NCBI GenBank assembly: GCA_023954855.1 | Contig: JAGSGY010000025.1 | Location: 1 to 64,000, forward strand | Direction of reading: 5' to 3' | Length of the DNA stretch: 64,000 bases | DNA from: Pseudomonadota bacterium | Lineage (GTDB): Bacteria > Myxococcota_A > UBA796 > GCA-2862545 | Part shown: piece after piece, positions 40,378-49,115 of the stretch | Layout: every line of letters starts with the position of its first letter | How positions within the stretch are numbered: the first letter of the stretch is position 1 | Position numbers and translations under genes: made by a program | Notes under the pieces: generated by a model | Databases searched by the model: none | Seen by the model: the letters and a program-made list of their open reading frames with translations, nothing else | What the model was told of the DNA's origin: nothing

Positions 40378-41193
40378 CTACCTACCCCAGAGGGTCTCGA
40401 GTGTGTCGCGGTCGATCCTGTTGCGCTCGTAGCGCTTTCTGGCCTGCGGCAACCACTCGCGAATGTTCGCCTGCCGACGGTCGTGTGCGGGGTGCGTCGA
40501 CATGAACTCGGGAGGCTGGGCTCCCGCTTGCTCGGCCATGCGCTCCCACACCTTGATGCCCTCAGCAGGCGGGTAGCCCGCATTCGCCATGTACATCGTG
40601 CCAATGACGTCGGCCTCGGTCTCGTGCGCTCGCGAGAACGGCAACATGACGCCGTACTGGGCGCCAAGCCCGAGGGCCCCCATCACGATGCCGCGCTGTT
40701 GGTCGTTCATCTTCTTATTGCCGGACAGGATGAGGTTGATGCCAGCGAGGCCGCCCATGACCGCGAGGTTCTGGCTCAACCGCTCCGAGCCGTGGCGCGC
40801 CGTCGCGTGTCCTACTTCGTGACCCATGACGAACGCCATACCCGCCTCGTTCTTGAGAACAGGCAGAATACCTGTGTAGAAGCCGATGTAGCCTCCAGGC
40901 AGGCACCAGGCGTTCAGCGCCGGGTCCTCGATCATCGCGAACTGCCAGTCGAAGTCGGGCTTGTTCGCCACCCTCGAGATTTCGCGGCCCACCCGGGTGA
41001 GTACCGCCGACTCCGAGCCCTTCTTCTTGACCGTGACACCTTGAAGCATGCCGCTGTAGGACTGCTTGCCGAGGCCATTCATCAGCTTGTCTGGGATGAC
41101 GTTCAGCTGCTTGCGGCCGGTATACGGGACCTTCACGCACGCTGCGGCGATGAGGGCTGCGGACGCAAGGGCGGCCAAGGTGCGGATATGCAT
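40378..41193 (-). CDS. M48-family zinc metalloprotease, lipoprotein (LoiP-like)
   Basis: 271 residues. Signal peptide and lipobox: MHIRTLAALASAALIAAAC, so the protein is lipid-anchored in the periplasm. Active site HEVGHATARHG with third ligand Glu in RAHETEADVIG; STHPAHDRRQANIREW is typical of the family's C-terminus. M48 proteases such as BepA and LoiP handle envelope-protein quality control. The start 41193 is chosen for the signal peptide and the GGAGAGAG upstream; the frame is open to 41304. Confidence 0.9.
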   Translation of the reverse strand: MHIRTLAALASAALIAAACVKVPYTGRKQLNVIPDKLMNGLGKQSYSGMLQGVTVKKKGSESAVLTRVGREISRVANKPDFDWQFAMIEDPALNAWCLPGGYIGFYTGILPVLKNEAGMAFVMGHEVGHATARHGSERLSQNLAVMGGLAGINLILSGNKKMNDQQRGIVMGALGLGAQYGVMLPFSRAHETEADVIGTMYMANAGYPPAEGIKVWERMAEQAGAQPPEFMSTHPAHDRRQANIREWLPQARKRYERNRIDRDTLETLWGR

Positions 41194-41260
41194 GCTCTCT
41201 CCAGGACTGCCCACGCCTATCGCGTCAGGCGCCCCCAGCCCCCGCCGTGACGGACCGGCG

Positions 41261-41291
41261 ACAGAAAGGGCTCCCCAAGAATGAGGAGCCC
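41261..41291 (-). terminator. Rho-independent terminator of ssb
   Basis: On the minus strand GGGCTCC (41285-41291) pairs with GGAGCCC (41268-41274) over a 10-base loop, followed by TTTCTGT, just after the ssb stop. Confidence 0.8.
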
Positions 41292-41300
41292 TCCGTGCGC

Positions 41301-41699
41301 TCATGCATGGGCTTGAACGGCCTCGGGGTGGGCTGTCGCCGGCTGGACGCCAGGGAAGGCCCCGACGCGGCGAGGGCTCATGAACTCGACCTGGTCCGCC
41401 TTCACGATGGCCGCCACGCGTGCGTTGCCACTCGCGTCAGTCCACTTGTCGTAGGTGAGCGTGCCGATCACGCCCGCGACCTCGCCTTTGTGAAGACGCT
41501 CGACCACCTGCTCGGCGAGGCGGTCGAAGCACTTGACCCGGTGCCAGTCGGTGGCCTCATGCCACTCCCCGTCCTTCTTGAACGCACGGTTGGTGGCCAG
41601 ACTGATCGTCGCCACCTTCTTGCCGGTCTTTGCGCCTACGCGCAGCTCAGGGTCGCGGCCCAGACGGCCGATGATGGTCACTCGATTGATTCCTCGCAT
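41301..41699 (-). CDS. ssb: Single-stranded DNA-binding protein
   Basis: 132 residues, OB-fold. Opening MRGINRVTIIGRLGRDPELR, then VATISLATNRAFKKDGEWHEATDWHRVKCFDRLAE, match bacterial SSB. The acidic C-terminal tail for partner binding (ending in DDDIPF in many bacteria) is missing: the protein stops at TAHPEAVQAHA. It may therefore be a secondary SSB rather than the replicative one, or a lineage with a changed tail. ATG 41699 has AAGGAG 7 bases upstream. Confidence 0.9.
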   Translation of the reverse strand: MRGINRVTIIGRLGRDPELRVGAKTGKKVATISLATNRAFKKDGEWHEATDWHRVKCFDRLAEQVVERLHKGEVAGVIGTLTYDKWTDASGNARVAAIVKADQVEFMSPRRVGAFPGVQPATAHPEAVQAHA

Positions 41700-41842
41700 G
41701 GCGAAGCTCCTTGTTTGGGTTCGCCTTCCCATTTGCGAGAGCCGTGCCAAACGACACCCACCTCGCGGAGCCGCTGCACGGGTGCATTCGCAGCCTGCAC
41801 ACTGGGGATCGGGCGGGATACACCGACGGACATCGGCGAAGA

Positions 41843-42316
41843 TCAGCCGTCGTTCGCCGTTCTCTGCCGCTCCACCCAGGCCCAAAGAAGCAGGGTTGCG
41901 GCGAGCAGGGGCAGCGCCACCCCAACCGTCGCCTCCGAGCCGATCCAGCCAAGTTCGAAGCGACCCGGGGATACCGGCCAGAACAGCCGGTACCCGACGC
42001 CATCGTGGTCCTGGAGGATGTCGAGGAGGTAGTGCAGAGCGCCTCCCGCCAAGAGCCAGACAAACGCAGCGCGTCGGTCGGCGAAGGCCTGAGCCACAAG
42101 GCCACACCAAAGCGCGGTGCCCACAGGCATGTGGCCGACGTCACAGAAAGCGTAGAACAGATCCGGCACGCCGCCGACATAGTCCAGTGCCGCAGCGGGT
42201 ACTCGTGAACTGGCGTCAGGGAGGACCGTCCCGGCCGCTACGAGAACAGCTCGACCGCGACCCAAACCCATTGCGACAAGCAAGCCCGTGCAGACGTGCG
42301 TGACCAAGTCAGCCAC
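41843..42316 (-). CDS. YdjM-like membrane metal-dependent hydrolase (DUF457-type)
   Basis: 157 residues, four membrane segments. MADLVTHVCTGLLVAMGLG begins with the His-containing start of the YdjM/LexA-binding family; VLPDASSRVPA, FCDVGHMPVGTALWCGLV and ALHYLLDILQDHDGV carry the conserved Asp and His residues at about 33, 60 and 95-103. The family is annotated as membrane-bound and presumed metal-dependent; substrate not established. It overlaps the next upstream gene by 8 bases. Confidence 0.75.
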   Translation of the reverse strand: MADLVTHVCTGLLVAMGLGRGRAVLVAAGTVLPDASSRVPAAALDYVGGVPDLFYAFCDVGHMPVGTALWCGLVAQAFADRRAAFVWLLAGGALHYLLDILQDHDGVGYRLFWPVSPGRFELGWIGSEATVGVALPLLAATLLLWAWVERQRTANDG

Positions 42317-42728
42317 GGATCACCCATCGTCCGGGTCGGCCGCGAATACCCACCGGCAAGAGAACGCCGACCAGCAGTAGGCCAAGCACTCCGAGGCCCT
42401 TCTTCCCCCCGCGGCCCGGGTGTTGAGTCGCCCACTCCGCGGCGATCTGGCCATCTCGCCAGGTGCCACCGACCGTCCAATCCTCGCCAACCTGCCAGGG
42501 TTCGGTGCCGAGGACGACGTACCTCTCGGGCGTCTTCTCAAGAATCGCGCGTTCGGGCTCAATCGAGACCACCGTCGCGAGCGTGAGCGTGACGGACGCC
42601 CCGTTGCGTAGCCTCGGGTCACCGAGCTCGGGAGGCCCGGTCCACCCATAGACGCCCGCCGCAAACCAAACGCCCCCGGAAAGACCGAGGGCGGCAGTGA
42701 GAGCCACCATCGCGGCTCCCCGATTCAC
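42309..42728 (-). CDS. Two-helix membrane protein, hypothetical
   Basis: 139 residues with an N-terminal hydrophobic segment (MVALTAALGLSGGVWFAAGVYG) and a second one near the C-terminus (GVLGLLLVGVLLPVGI), separated by an 80-residue beta-rich loop (TLTLATVVSIEPERAILEKTPERYVVLGTEPWQVGEDW). Small GRPGRW tail. No family known. It overlaps both the upstream SPFH gene (4 bases) and the downstream YdjM gene, so it belongs to the same operon. Confidence 0.55.
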   Translation of the reverse strand: MNRGAAMVALTAALGLSGGVWFAAGVYGWTGPPELGDPRLRNGASVTLTLATVVSIEPERAILEKTPERYVVLGTEPWQVGEDWTVGGTWRDGQIAAEWATQHPGRGGKKGLGVLGLLLVGVLLPVGIRGRPGRWVIRG

Positions 42729-43741
42729 TGACCGATGCTCTTGGCGCCGTACACCTGAAGCAGCTCGTTCACGTTGGTCTGCCGAAGGTCCATGCCCGTG
42801 CCGGCGGGAATGAAGATGATCTTCTTTCCCTTCAGCGCCTCGGCAATCTTCAGCTTCACCATTGCGCGGCCACCCGAGCCCGACATCGCGCGGGCCCGCT
42901 CTGTGAGACCCTCGGCGCGAGCCTGCTTCTCGGAGAGAATCGCCTCGGCCTGCTGCTGGCGCTCGAAGTACAGAGCGTCGGCGTCGAGCTGACGCTTCGA
43001 GGCCTCGCCGCGGGCCTCCTCGATCTTCTGCCCAACACCGCCCTTCGCGCGCTCGAGGTCACGAGCCATCTCTTCGACCGCAGCGCGGGTCTCGGAGGTG
43101 AGCCTCGAAGCCTCTTGCTCGGCGACCTTCTTGTCGCGGATGGTCTGCTCGTAGGTGGTGTTGAAGCGGTGCTCGCCAAGGAGCACATTCTCGACGAGGA
43201 CGCCCTCGCTGTTGAGCACAGCGTTCAGTCGCAGCATGGCAGCTTCGCCCATCTCAAAGCGACGCTCGGCGCGGTAGTACTCTTCGGACGTCAGCTGGTT
43301 CAGCACATCGCGAACGACGGTGCGAGACACCGGCCTGACGAGCTTCTCTTCGACCTCGCGCGTGCTCGAGCCGACAAAGCGGAGCAGGTACGGGGCCTGC
43401 TGCGGCTCGATGGTCCAAGCAATCGTGACATTGACCGAGATGTCGTTGCCGTCGACGGTCTTGAAGCGGAGTGAGTCGTCGCCGGTGCGACTTCCCTCAC
43501 CGCTCTCACGAAGCATCTCGAGGTTCTGGAGGCCAACGTCGAAGACGTGCCAGTCCGAGAGCGGACGGAAGAAGAAGTAGGTGCCGCCCTGCGGGTAGAT
43601 GTCGTCGACGACACCTCGGGCCGCCAGCGGCGACCACTTGTTCGTGCGAACACCCACTTCGGTGGACTCGGTGGAAGCCGTGCATCCGGTACCGAGGGTT
43701 GCGATGAAGATCAGCGTAACGACTGCGAGTAGACGTCTCAT
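42725..43741 (-). CDS. SPFH/band-7 lipoprotein (second of a pair)
   Basis: 338 residues. Signal with lipobox: MRRLLAVVTLIFIATLGTGC. The SPFH domain follows (VGVRTNKWSPLAARGVVDDIYPQGGTYFFFRPL, then TVDGNDISVNVTIAWTIEP), and a long coiled-coil of charged helices (about 180-290: TIRDKKVAEQEASRLTSETR to ILSEKQARAEGLTERARAM). Lipid anchoring is unusual for this family, where a transmembrane helix is the rule. The pair could form a heteromeric ring like HflK/HflC. Start ATG 43741 overlaps the previous stop (TAATG). Confidence 0.82.
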   Translation of the reverse strand: MRRLLAVVTLIFIATLGTGCTASTESTEVGVRTNKWSPLAARGVVDDIYPQGGTYFFFRPLSDWHVFDVGLQNLEMLRESGEGSRTGDDSLRFKTVDGNDISVNVTIAWTIEPQQAPYLLRFVGSSTREVEEKLVRPVSRTVVRDVLNQLTSEEYYRAERRFEMGEAAMLRLNAVLNSEGVLVENVLLGEHRFNTTYEQTIRDKKVAEQEASRLTSETRAAVEEMARDLERAKGGVGQKIEEARGEASKRQLDADALYFERQQQAEAILSEKQARAEGLTERARAMSGSGGRAMVKLKIAEALKGKKIIFIPAGTGMDLRQTNVNELLQVYGAKSIGQ

Positions 43742-44784
43742 TACCAACCCTCCATCAGAGCATCGAGGTCGAGCGGATTCATCGCTGCCGCTCCCGTGGT
43801 GGATACGATGATGACCTCGGTTCCATCGAGGGCCTGGGCCATCTCAATGCCGACGATGTTCGACGCACCCGACACTTGGAGTGCGTTGTTCTCGAGACGC
43901 GTACCTTCCGCTTCAGCGAGGGCGACAAGCAAGTCCCCTTCTGCGATGCGCTGGCGATAGTAGAGGTCCGCGCTAGCCGCGATCTTTCGCACGTCCGAGC
44001 TACCGCGCTGGGTCTCGACGCCGACCTTGGCCTGGCCCTCAGCCATGACGCGCTGACGCTCGGCCTCGCGCTCTGCGGCCACCGCCTCGGCCTTGTTCTT
44101 GAAGACCGTCTGGTCCTGGATCTTGCGCTGCTCGATCGCCTCTTGGTAGCGCTGATCGTAGGTGTAGTCGCGAACGAGCACAGCCCAGACCTGAATGCCC
44201 CACTCGGAGAGGTCTTCCTGAAGGAGCTGCCGGGCGTCCTCGGCCTGCTGCATGCGAACCGTGTCGCTGTAGAAGTCCTCGGCGTTGAGCTCTCCGAGCG
44301 TCTGGCGGAGAATCTTGTCGGATCGACGAAGCACGACCTTGGTCTCATAGACGCGCCCGGTACCGACCTTGGTGAGCAGTGTGTAGGGATCGATGACTCG
44401 GTAGAGCACGGTCACGTCGACGGTGACTTGGTAGCCCTCAGAGGTCTGAATGCGAATCGGCGGTGCGGTGAGACCGTCGCCGCTTGCGACCAAGCTCGAG
44501 CCCTGACCGTTGTTGAGGTCGAGCACCTGCATGTCGCGCGGGAACGTGTGCAAGCGCTCGTAGCCGGGAATCACGAGGTGCATTCCGGGACCGGAGATCT
44601 CCTTCTGGATGCCCTTGCTGGGCCCAAGGTAGACCTGCCGAACCGCGAACTCATCGGGCTCGACGTACTTGGTGAACGAGAACCAGAGCACGGCGCTGCC
44701 GATCAGCACCACACCGGCGAGCGCTGCCCCGAGGGGCCCCCTCAGCGGATTGTTCTTGAGGGGTGGGGCGAGCTTTACGTTCAC
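43741..44784 (-). CDS. SPFH/band-7 membrane protein (first of a pair)
   Basis: 347 residues with one N-terminal membrane segment (LGAALAGVVLIGSAVLWFSFTKY) and the SPFH domain (EPDEFAVRQVYLGPSKGIQKEISGPGMHLVIPGYERLHTFPRD, then IRIQTSEGYQVTVDVTVLYRV), followed by a charged coiled-coil with KNKAEAVAAEREAERQRVMAEG. Very similar in plan to the next gene, from which it differs by membrane helix versus lipid anchor. Such proteins make membrane microdomains or protease-inhibiting cages. The start overlaps the preceding membrane gene by 4 bases. Confidence 0.82.
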   Translation of the reverse strand: MNVKLAPPLKNNPLRGPLGAALAGVVLIGSAVLWFSFTKYVEPDEFAVRQVYLGPSKGIQKEISGPGMHLVIPGYERLHTFPRDMQVLDLNNGQGSSLVASGDGLTAPPIRIQTSEGYQVTVDVTVLYRVIDPYTLLTKVGTGRVYETKVVLRRSDKILRQTLGELNAEDFYSDTVRMQQAEDARQLLQEDLSEWGIQVWAVLVRDYTYDQRYQEAIEQRKIQDQTVFKNKAEAVAAEREAERQRVMAEGQAKVGVETQRGSSDVRKIAASADLYYRQRIAEGDLLVALAEAEGTRLENNALQVSGASNIVGIEMAQALDGTEVIIVSTTGAAAMNPLDLDALMEGW

Positions 44785-45365
44785 TGGGCCTCCGATTGGC
44801 GAGGGCGCGATCGTTGGGGGTCGACGTCAGCGGGAAGGGCGTAGGCAGTGGCCTGCTCTTGAACAGCGCCGAGGTCGTCGAGGACCTCTTGCAGCTGAGT
44901 CGCGTAGCGCCGACGGTACAGGGTGCGGAGGATGTCCGGCCACACGGGCAGCGACAAATCGATGAGGAACAGCGGCCAGGCCCATGGCAGGTAGATCAGC
45001 CGAAGAAAGACGACGAAGCCGAGTAGCGCGGCGACGACGAGCGCGGCGCGTCCGGCAGGCTCGGCGAAGGGTCCAAGGCCGAAGCCTTGGTTTTCGCGGC
45101 GATTCATGTCGATCGCGAGGCGGCGATAGCGAGGCAGAAAGGTCTGATGGATCTCAGAGCGGAGAAACTCGCCGTGTTCTTGTACGGCATCGACCACCCC
45201 GAGGTCCTCCATCTCAGCCACCGCAGCCGTAAGGTGAGCCTCCGCGATGCGGCTGAACTCCGCCTCTGCACCTTGAGGATCGTCGGCGTAACTACGCCGT
45301 GTACCTTCGAGGCGGGCGATCAAGCCGTTGGCAACGTTGGGAAGCCGATAGTCGCTGGGAACCAT
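44781..45365 (-). CDS. Membrane protein preceding the SPFH pair
   Basis: 194 residues. An N-terminal helical soluble part (RLEGTRRSYADDPQGAEAEFSRIAEAHL) is followed by one or two hydrophobic segments (ALVVAALLGFVVFLRLIYLPWAWPLFLIDLSLPVWP) and a charged C-terminus. Unknown family. The stop overlaps the SPFH start by 4 bases, so all five genes (45365 down to 41843) look like one membrane operon. GTG or ATG start at 45365 is open to revision. Confidence 0.55.
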   Translation of the reverse strand: MVPSDYRLPNVANGLIARLEGTRRSYADDPQGAEAEFSRIAEAHLTAAVAEMEDLGVVDAVQEHGEFLRSEIHQTFLPRYRRLAIDMNRRENQGFGLGPFAEPAGRAALVVAALLGFVVFLRLIYLPWAWPLFLIDLSLPVWPDILRTLYRRRYATQLQEVLDDLGAVQEQATAYALPADVDPQRSRPRQSEAQ

Positions 45366-45408
45366 GTCCGGGGAACCTAAGCGCGGTGGACGTCATCGCC
45401 AAGGGGGC

Positions 45409-45437
45409 TTGACGCACTCATCGGAGCCGCATAAGAC
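45409..45437 (+). promoter_or_regulatory. Promoter of tRNA-Val
   Basis: TTGACG (45409-45414) and TAAGAC (45432-45437) are separated by 17 bases, followed by a GC-rich discriminator (GCGGGGCG), typical of growth-rate-controlled stable-RNA promoters. The tRNA begins 21 bases after the -10. Confidence 0.7.
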
Positions 45438-45458
45438 GCGGGGCGTTGAGAGATCAAC

Positions 45459-45533
45459 GGGCGATTAACTCAGTGGGAGAGTGCCACCTTCACACGGTGG
45501 AAGTCACTGGTTCAAGTCCAGTATCGCCCACCA
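45459..45533 (+). tRNA. tRNA-Val (anticodon CAC)
   Basis: A 75-base cloverleaf. Acceptor GGGCGAT pairs with ATCGCCC, T-arm ACTGG-TTCAAGT-CCAGT, and anticodon stem CCACC/GGTGG with loop TTCACAC giving anticodon CAC, which reads GUG valine codons. The 3' CCA is encoded. A strong terminator follows. Confidence 0.95.
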
Positions 45534-45541
45534 TCTGCATC

Positions 45542-45578
45542 AAGACCGCCGCGGACTTCGCTCCTCGGCGGTCTTTTT
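45542..45578 (+). terminator. Rho-independent terminator after tRNA-Val
   Basis: AAGACCGCCG pairs with CGGCGGTCTT, with a 14-base loop and a run of five Ts. It closes the tRNA transcript. Confidence 0.9.
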
Positions 45579-45624
45579 GCGTCTGGGTGCCGTAAACCCG
45601 CAGACTCGCAGTAGGCTCCGGCCT

Positions 45625-47043
45625 GTGACCTCCCCTCACCCCAGCGAGCTCCGCGACGCCGACCGACACGATGCCCTCGACGGGGACGCGTTTGTCGCCA
45701 GGCAGCGGCGTGCACGCGAGCGCGCCGCACAGCTGGCGAGCTTCTACCGGCGCTACCCTTCACGCACGGGCCCGCTGCACGAAGTGGCGGCCGCAAGCAT
45801 CGCCCTCGCTCGATTCGCAGGCCGCTCCGAGGCCTACCACGCCATCGGGGAAGGCTTGATGCCCACAAACGCGGCGGGCGAGCCACGCACCCCCTCGTGG
45901 GCCGCGTACATCGCATCCCACGTCGAGCAGCATCCCGACGACGTCCGCGAGGAGTGGTGGCTGGTCGCGCACCTCGAAGACATGGAGGCGGTCCGCGCCG
46001 CCGGCTGGGTCGATGTGTTCGCAGACGAACGGGAGCAACACACCCACGACCCCGTCTGGGCTCTGCTTGAGGACCACATCGCCGTCACCCTCGGCACCCG
46101 CGTTCACGACCGAGAGGCACTGTCCGGGCAGCTCGCCGTCGAGACCGCCATCGCCACCAGCCTGAACGGCGTGGTGACGCGGCAGGCACGGACCGCGGTT
46201 CGCCTACTTCGGACCTACGCAGCGGCTTCAGCCAGAGCCCTGTTGTTCGGCGGGCCCGTCGTCGAAGGCGGCCGGCCTTCGGATCGCGCACTGGTGCTCC
46301 AGCTCGTGCGAAGCACCCTACGCCTTGGCCTGGTCGGGCGGACCTGGAGGCTTGGAGTGCGACGGCGAGCGCGAGGTGCAGAGCGCCAAGGCCAAGCCTG
46401 GTCACTGATTCCGCACCTGCGCGAAGTGCTCGGCGAGGAGACCGCGAAGCTCCACCCCACCGTCGTTCGTCTATTCGAGCGCATGGACACCTTCGAGATG
46501 AGCGCCCGTGTGCATCTCGAGTCCAAGCTCGGATTGCCCGTTCTCGCCCGCTTCGCCACCGTCCTGCTCGGCCAAGGCATGTACGAGAGCCACCTCGAGG
46601 ATGTTCCCGCGCGGTTTCGCCTGTTCAAGCGCGACGACGGCTCGATCCACTTCGTTCGCGAGTTTTGGTGCGAAGACGCGGTCCGGGTCTTCGACAGCGA
46701 CTTCGTCGTGAGAAAGGTCGATGGCCACGCCGAGCTCGTCGAGGTCTTTCAGGACCTTCGGGTGGGCGCCCGCATGAGAACGGAGGTGCTCGCGGACGGC
46801 GGCCTGTCGATGACGGTCATCGGCCTGTGGGTGCGCGGGCTGTACCGCCGTCCCGGTCCTTTTGTCGTCTGCTTCACCACGCGTCCGACGGACGATGGCC
46901 AGCTCCACGTGCTGGGCGAGATGCGGCTTCAGCCTGCGAACGCCATACAGCGGTTCTGGTACACCCGAGTATTGAGGCTACCGGACCGCCCCGGCTTTAT
47001 CGAATACACCGCGGTTCCCACCAAGCCCTCGGAGGCCTCATGA
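45625..47043 (+). CDS. Unrecognised 472-residue protein coupled to a thioesterase
   Basis: 472 residues, no signal peptide or membrane helix. The first half is helical and Arg/Ala-rich (residues 1-290), containing HLEDMEAVRAAGWVDVFADERE and LLRTYAAASARALLFGGP. The second half has beta-rich segments: LGQGMYESHLEDVPARFRLFKRDDGSIHFVREFWCEDAVRVFDSDFVVRK. I do not recognise the family. GTG 45625 follows the tRNA terminator by 46 bases. Its stop is overlapped by the thioesterase start (ATGA), which suggests a shared, possibly lipid-related, role. Confidence 0.6.
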   Translation: MTSPHPSELRDADRHDALDGDAFVARQRRARERAAQLASFYRRYPSRTGPLHEVAAASIALARFAGRSEAYHAIGEGLMPTNAAGEPRTPSWAAYIASHVEQHPDDVREEWWLVAHLEDMEAVRAAGWVDVFADEREQHTHDPVWALLEDHIAVTLGTRVHDREALSGQLAVETAIATSLNGVVTRQARTAVRLLRTYAAASARALLFGGPVVEGGRPSDRALVLQLVRSTLRLGLVGRTWRLGVRRRARGAERQGQAWSLIPHLREVLGEETAKLHPTVVRLFERMDTFEMSARVHLESKLGLPVLARFATVLLGQGMYESHLEDVPARFRLFKRDDGSIHFVREFWCEDAVRVFDSDFVVRKVDGHAELVEVFQDLRVGARMRTEVLADGGLSMTVIGLWVRGLYRRPGPFVVCFTTRPTDDGQLHVLGEMRLQPANAIQRFWYTRVLRLPDRPGFIEYTAVPTKPSEAS

Positions 47044-47426
47044 ACGCGAACACCCATCTAGGCATCAACCCCCAGCTCTGCGGCACGCCTCTGGAGCTCA
47101 CCGACGGCGGGGCGACCGTCGCGCTGGCGACGACGACTGCCATGGGTGCCGACGCCCGTGGCCTTGTGCACGGCGGCTTTGTCTTCGGCCTCGCCGACTA
47201 CGCAGCCATGCTCGCCGTCAACGATCCCAACGTGGTGCTGGGCTCCGCAGACACCCGGTTTCTCGCGCCGGTGCGCGTCGATGAGGAGGTCGTTGCCACC
47301 GCCTCGGTCGTCGAGGTCAAGGGCAAGAAACGCATCATCGAAGTGACGGCCAACGTCGGCGAACGCAAGGTGTTCACCGGGACGCTGACCGCCTTCGTTC
47401 TCGAGCAGCATGTCTTCGACAGCTGA
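47040..47426 (+). CDS. PaaI-type hotdog thioesterase
   Basis: 128 residues. The hotdog fold is marked by MGADARGLVHGGFVFGLADYAAMLAVND and by TRFLAPVRVDEEVVATASVVEVKGKKRIIEVTA. Catalytic Asp or Glu near residue 60 is expected in this group, but its exact position is not certain. It hydrolyses acyl-CoA or acyl-ACP thioesters. The ATG overlaps the stop of the preceding unknown gene by 4 bases. Confidence 0.85.
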   Translation: MNANTHLGINPQLCGTPLELTDGGATVALATTTAMGADARGLVHGGFVFGLADYAAMLAVNDPNVVLGSADTRFLAPVRVDEEVVATASVVEVKGKKRIIEVTANVGERKVFTGTLTAFVLEQHVFDS

Positions 47427-47442
47427 ACCAGAAGTTTCAGAC

Positions 47443-47955
47443 TTACTCGAAGCTGATCGAGTTCATCTTGACGGGCTCGCTGGTCTGGCCACCGCGTGAA
47501 CCGACAGCCTCGATGCTCTTGATCACGTCCATGCCGTCCGTGATGCGTGCGAAGACAGGGTGCTTGGACGGCGTGGAGCGGTCCCACCAGTCGAGGAAGG
47601 CGTTGTGCGACGTGTTGATGAAGAACTGGGCGCCGCCGCTGTTGGGCTGGCCGGTGTTCGCCATCGACAGCGTGCCGGGCTCGTTCGAGAACTTGGCGCT
47701 CTCGAGGAGCTCGTCCTGGATGCGGCCACGGGGGCTCGAGCCGGTGCCAGCGCGCGGGTGACCGTAGGTCTTCGCGAACTCACAGCCGAACTGGCACATG
47801 AAGCCGGGAATCACGCGGTGGAAGTGAATGCCGTTGTAGAAGCCATCATTGACGAGGTCGATGAAGTTCTGCGCGGTGATCGGCATCTCGGCGAGGAAGA
47901 TCTCGGCCTTGAAGGTGCCCTTGTTCGTATCGAAGACGGCAACGGGGTTCGCCAT
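47443..47955 (-). CDS. Peptidyl-prolyl cis-trans isomerase, cyclophilin type
   Basis: 170 residues, cytoplasmic (no signal). Core motifs [32 protein letters not shown], and [21 protein letters not shown] match the PpiB group. Cyclophilin active-site residues Arg, Phe, Gln and Phe are all in place, except that the Trp region for cyclosporin is not checked. ATG 47955 with an upstream AGGAG. It converges on the thioesterase with a 16-base gap. Confidence 0.93.
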   Translation of the reverse strand: MANPVAVFDTNKGTFKAEIFLAEMPITAQNFIDLVNDGFYNGIHFHRVIPGFMCQFGCEFAKTYGHPRAGTGSSPRGRIQDELLESAKFSNEPGTLSMANTGQPNSGGAQFFINTSHNAFLDWWDRSTPSKHPVFARITDGMDVIKSIEAVGSRGGQTSEPVKMNSISFE

Positions 47956-48020
47956 GGTTCGCTCCTGGAAATGGACCTCTGCTTTACCGCGTTCGCGGGC
48001 ATGCGCACGTCCAGATCGAC

Positions 48021-49115
48021 TCAGTGCTCGCCAAACGACTCCATGGCCTGGTCCATCCGGAACTTCGTGCGAGGACTCGGCTCCGCATCTGCCGCGGAGA
48101 TCGCGTAGGTTCCAAGCGCGTGGATGCCGTCATCATCCTCGACCATCGAGCGGCCGACCATCGCGTTGATGTCACCACCGAGCTGCCCTTCGATACTCTC
48201 GAGTGCCGGCTTCCAGGCATCGGGATCGGGGTTCGCACCTTCATCGACGACGACGATGCACGGGTACTCCTCGCAGTCCATCGAGACGATCGTCCCAATG
48301 CCCTCGAACGCCATCGCGAAGGCCGCCTCGAGATTGTCGGGCTGAAGCCCTTCGGGAACGTCCTCGGGCCACGGGACGGGGTCCCCTTCGTGGGTCGCAA
48401 GTTGGCCGCGCAGGAAGGCCGCCTCCATTTGTGCCTGCTCGAGTCCGACCGAGAGTTCCTCGACCGACGAACGGCACTCGTCCAGGGTGGCCACTGAGAC
48501 CACAGGAAGCGCCGAGCCCCCTGCGGGCTTCGGTACGGGTGCTGCGCCCTTGGCTTGTGGCGCAGACCAGGTCTCACCCGCGGCCACTTCGGCTTTTCCG
48601 GCGGGCCCCGAGAGCCGGGCCGTGCCCTCGTACACCGAGACGGTCAGCAAGGCGCCAGCGGCGGCGCCGATCAGAGCGGGCTTCATGTGTTCCTCCGGGG
48701 TGCCAGGCACCAGTTCAAAGCGTGCGCGCCCGTCCACCGTGGCGGTGGAGTCTCCCACCACCACCAGGGCGTGTCCCTCGATGAGGTGACTTCCCGGACC
48801 GAGCTCGATGCGGGCCGGTGACGGGGTCAGTGCCACCAGCAGGGCCGCTGCAGCGGCGAGAGTACCGGCGGCGCCAAGCCACCAACCGCGGCGAGAGCGT
48901 TCCGCGGCGGGTGCGTCGTCCGCGAGTACCGCGTCGACAAGATCTGCCGGCAGCTCCGGCAACGTCAAGCCATCCAGATCAGAGGCCACGGCTTGCGCCT
49001 CGACCCACGCCGCCGCGACCGTGTCGTCCTCCCGAATCCGCGCCCGCAGAGCCTCGGCCTGTTCGGGATCAAGGTCGTTACTGAGCAGCCTGGACAGCTG
49101 TTCTTCGAGAGTCAT
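48021..49115 (-). CDS. FecR-like anti-sigma factor partner of the ECF sigma
   Basis: 364 residues. The N-terminal 75 residues are helical and acidic ([28 protein letters not shown]), the anti-sigma domain; a membrane helix follows ([20 protein letters not shown]), then a FecR-type beta region ([59 protein letters not shown]), and a C-terminal unknown part. [15 protein letters not shown] looks like a second hydrophobic stretch inside the FecR region. The start overlaps the sigma gene stop by 4 bases. Confidence 0.75.
   Translation of the reverse strand: MTLEEQLSRLLSNDLDPEQAEALRARIREDDTVAAAWVEAQAVASDLDGLTLPELPADLVDAVLADDAPAAERSRRGWWLGAAGTLAAAAALLVALTPSPARIELGPGSHLIEGHALVVVGDSTATVDGRARFELVPGTPEEHMKPALIGAAAGALLTVSVYEGTARLSGPAGKAEVAAGETWSAPQAKGAAPVPKPAGGSALPVVSVATLDECRSSVEELSVGLEQAQMEAAFLRGQLATHEGDPVPWPEDVPEGLQPDNLEAAFAMAFEGIGTIVSMDCEEYPCIVVVDEGANPDPDAWKPALESIEGQLGGDINAMVGRSMVEDDDGIHALGTYAISAADAEPSPRTKFRMDQAMESFGEH

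Noticed and set aside
40360-40379. Short imperfect repeat with GGCCAGGG near the end of the M48 gene
   Set aside because: Too short and imperfect to call an operator or terminator in GC-rich sequence.
45481-45624. Upstream extension of the 472-residue protein across the tRNA
   Set aside because: It would translate tRNA-Val and its terminator. GTG 45625 lies after the terminator and is the more likely start.
45459-47426. Possible genomic island at the tRNA-Val gene
   Set aside because: No integrase, no second copy of the tRNA 3' end and no composition change could be seen within the window, so this is only a place to check.
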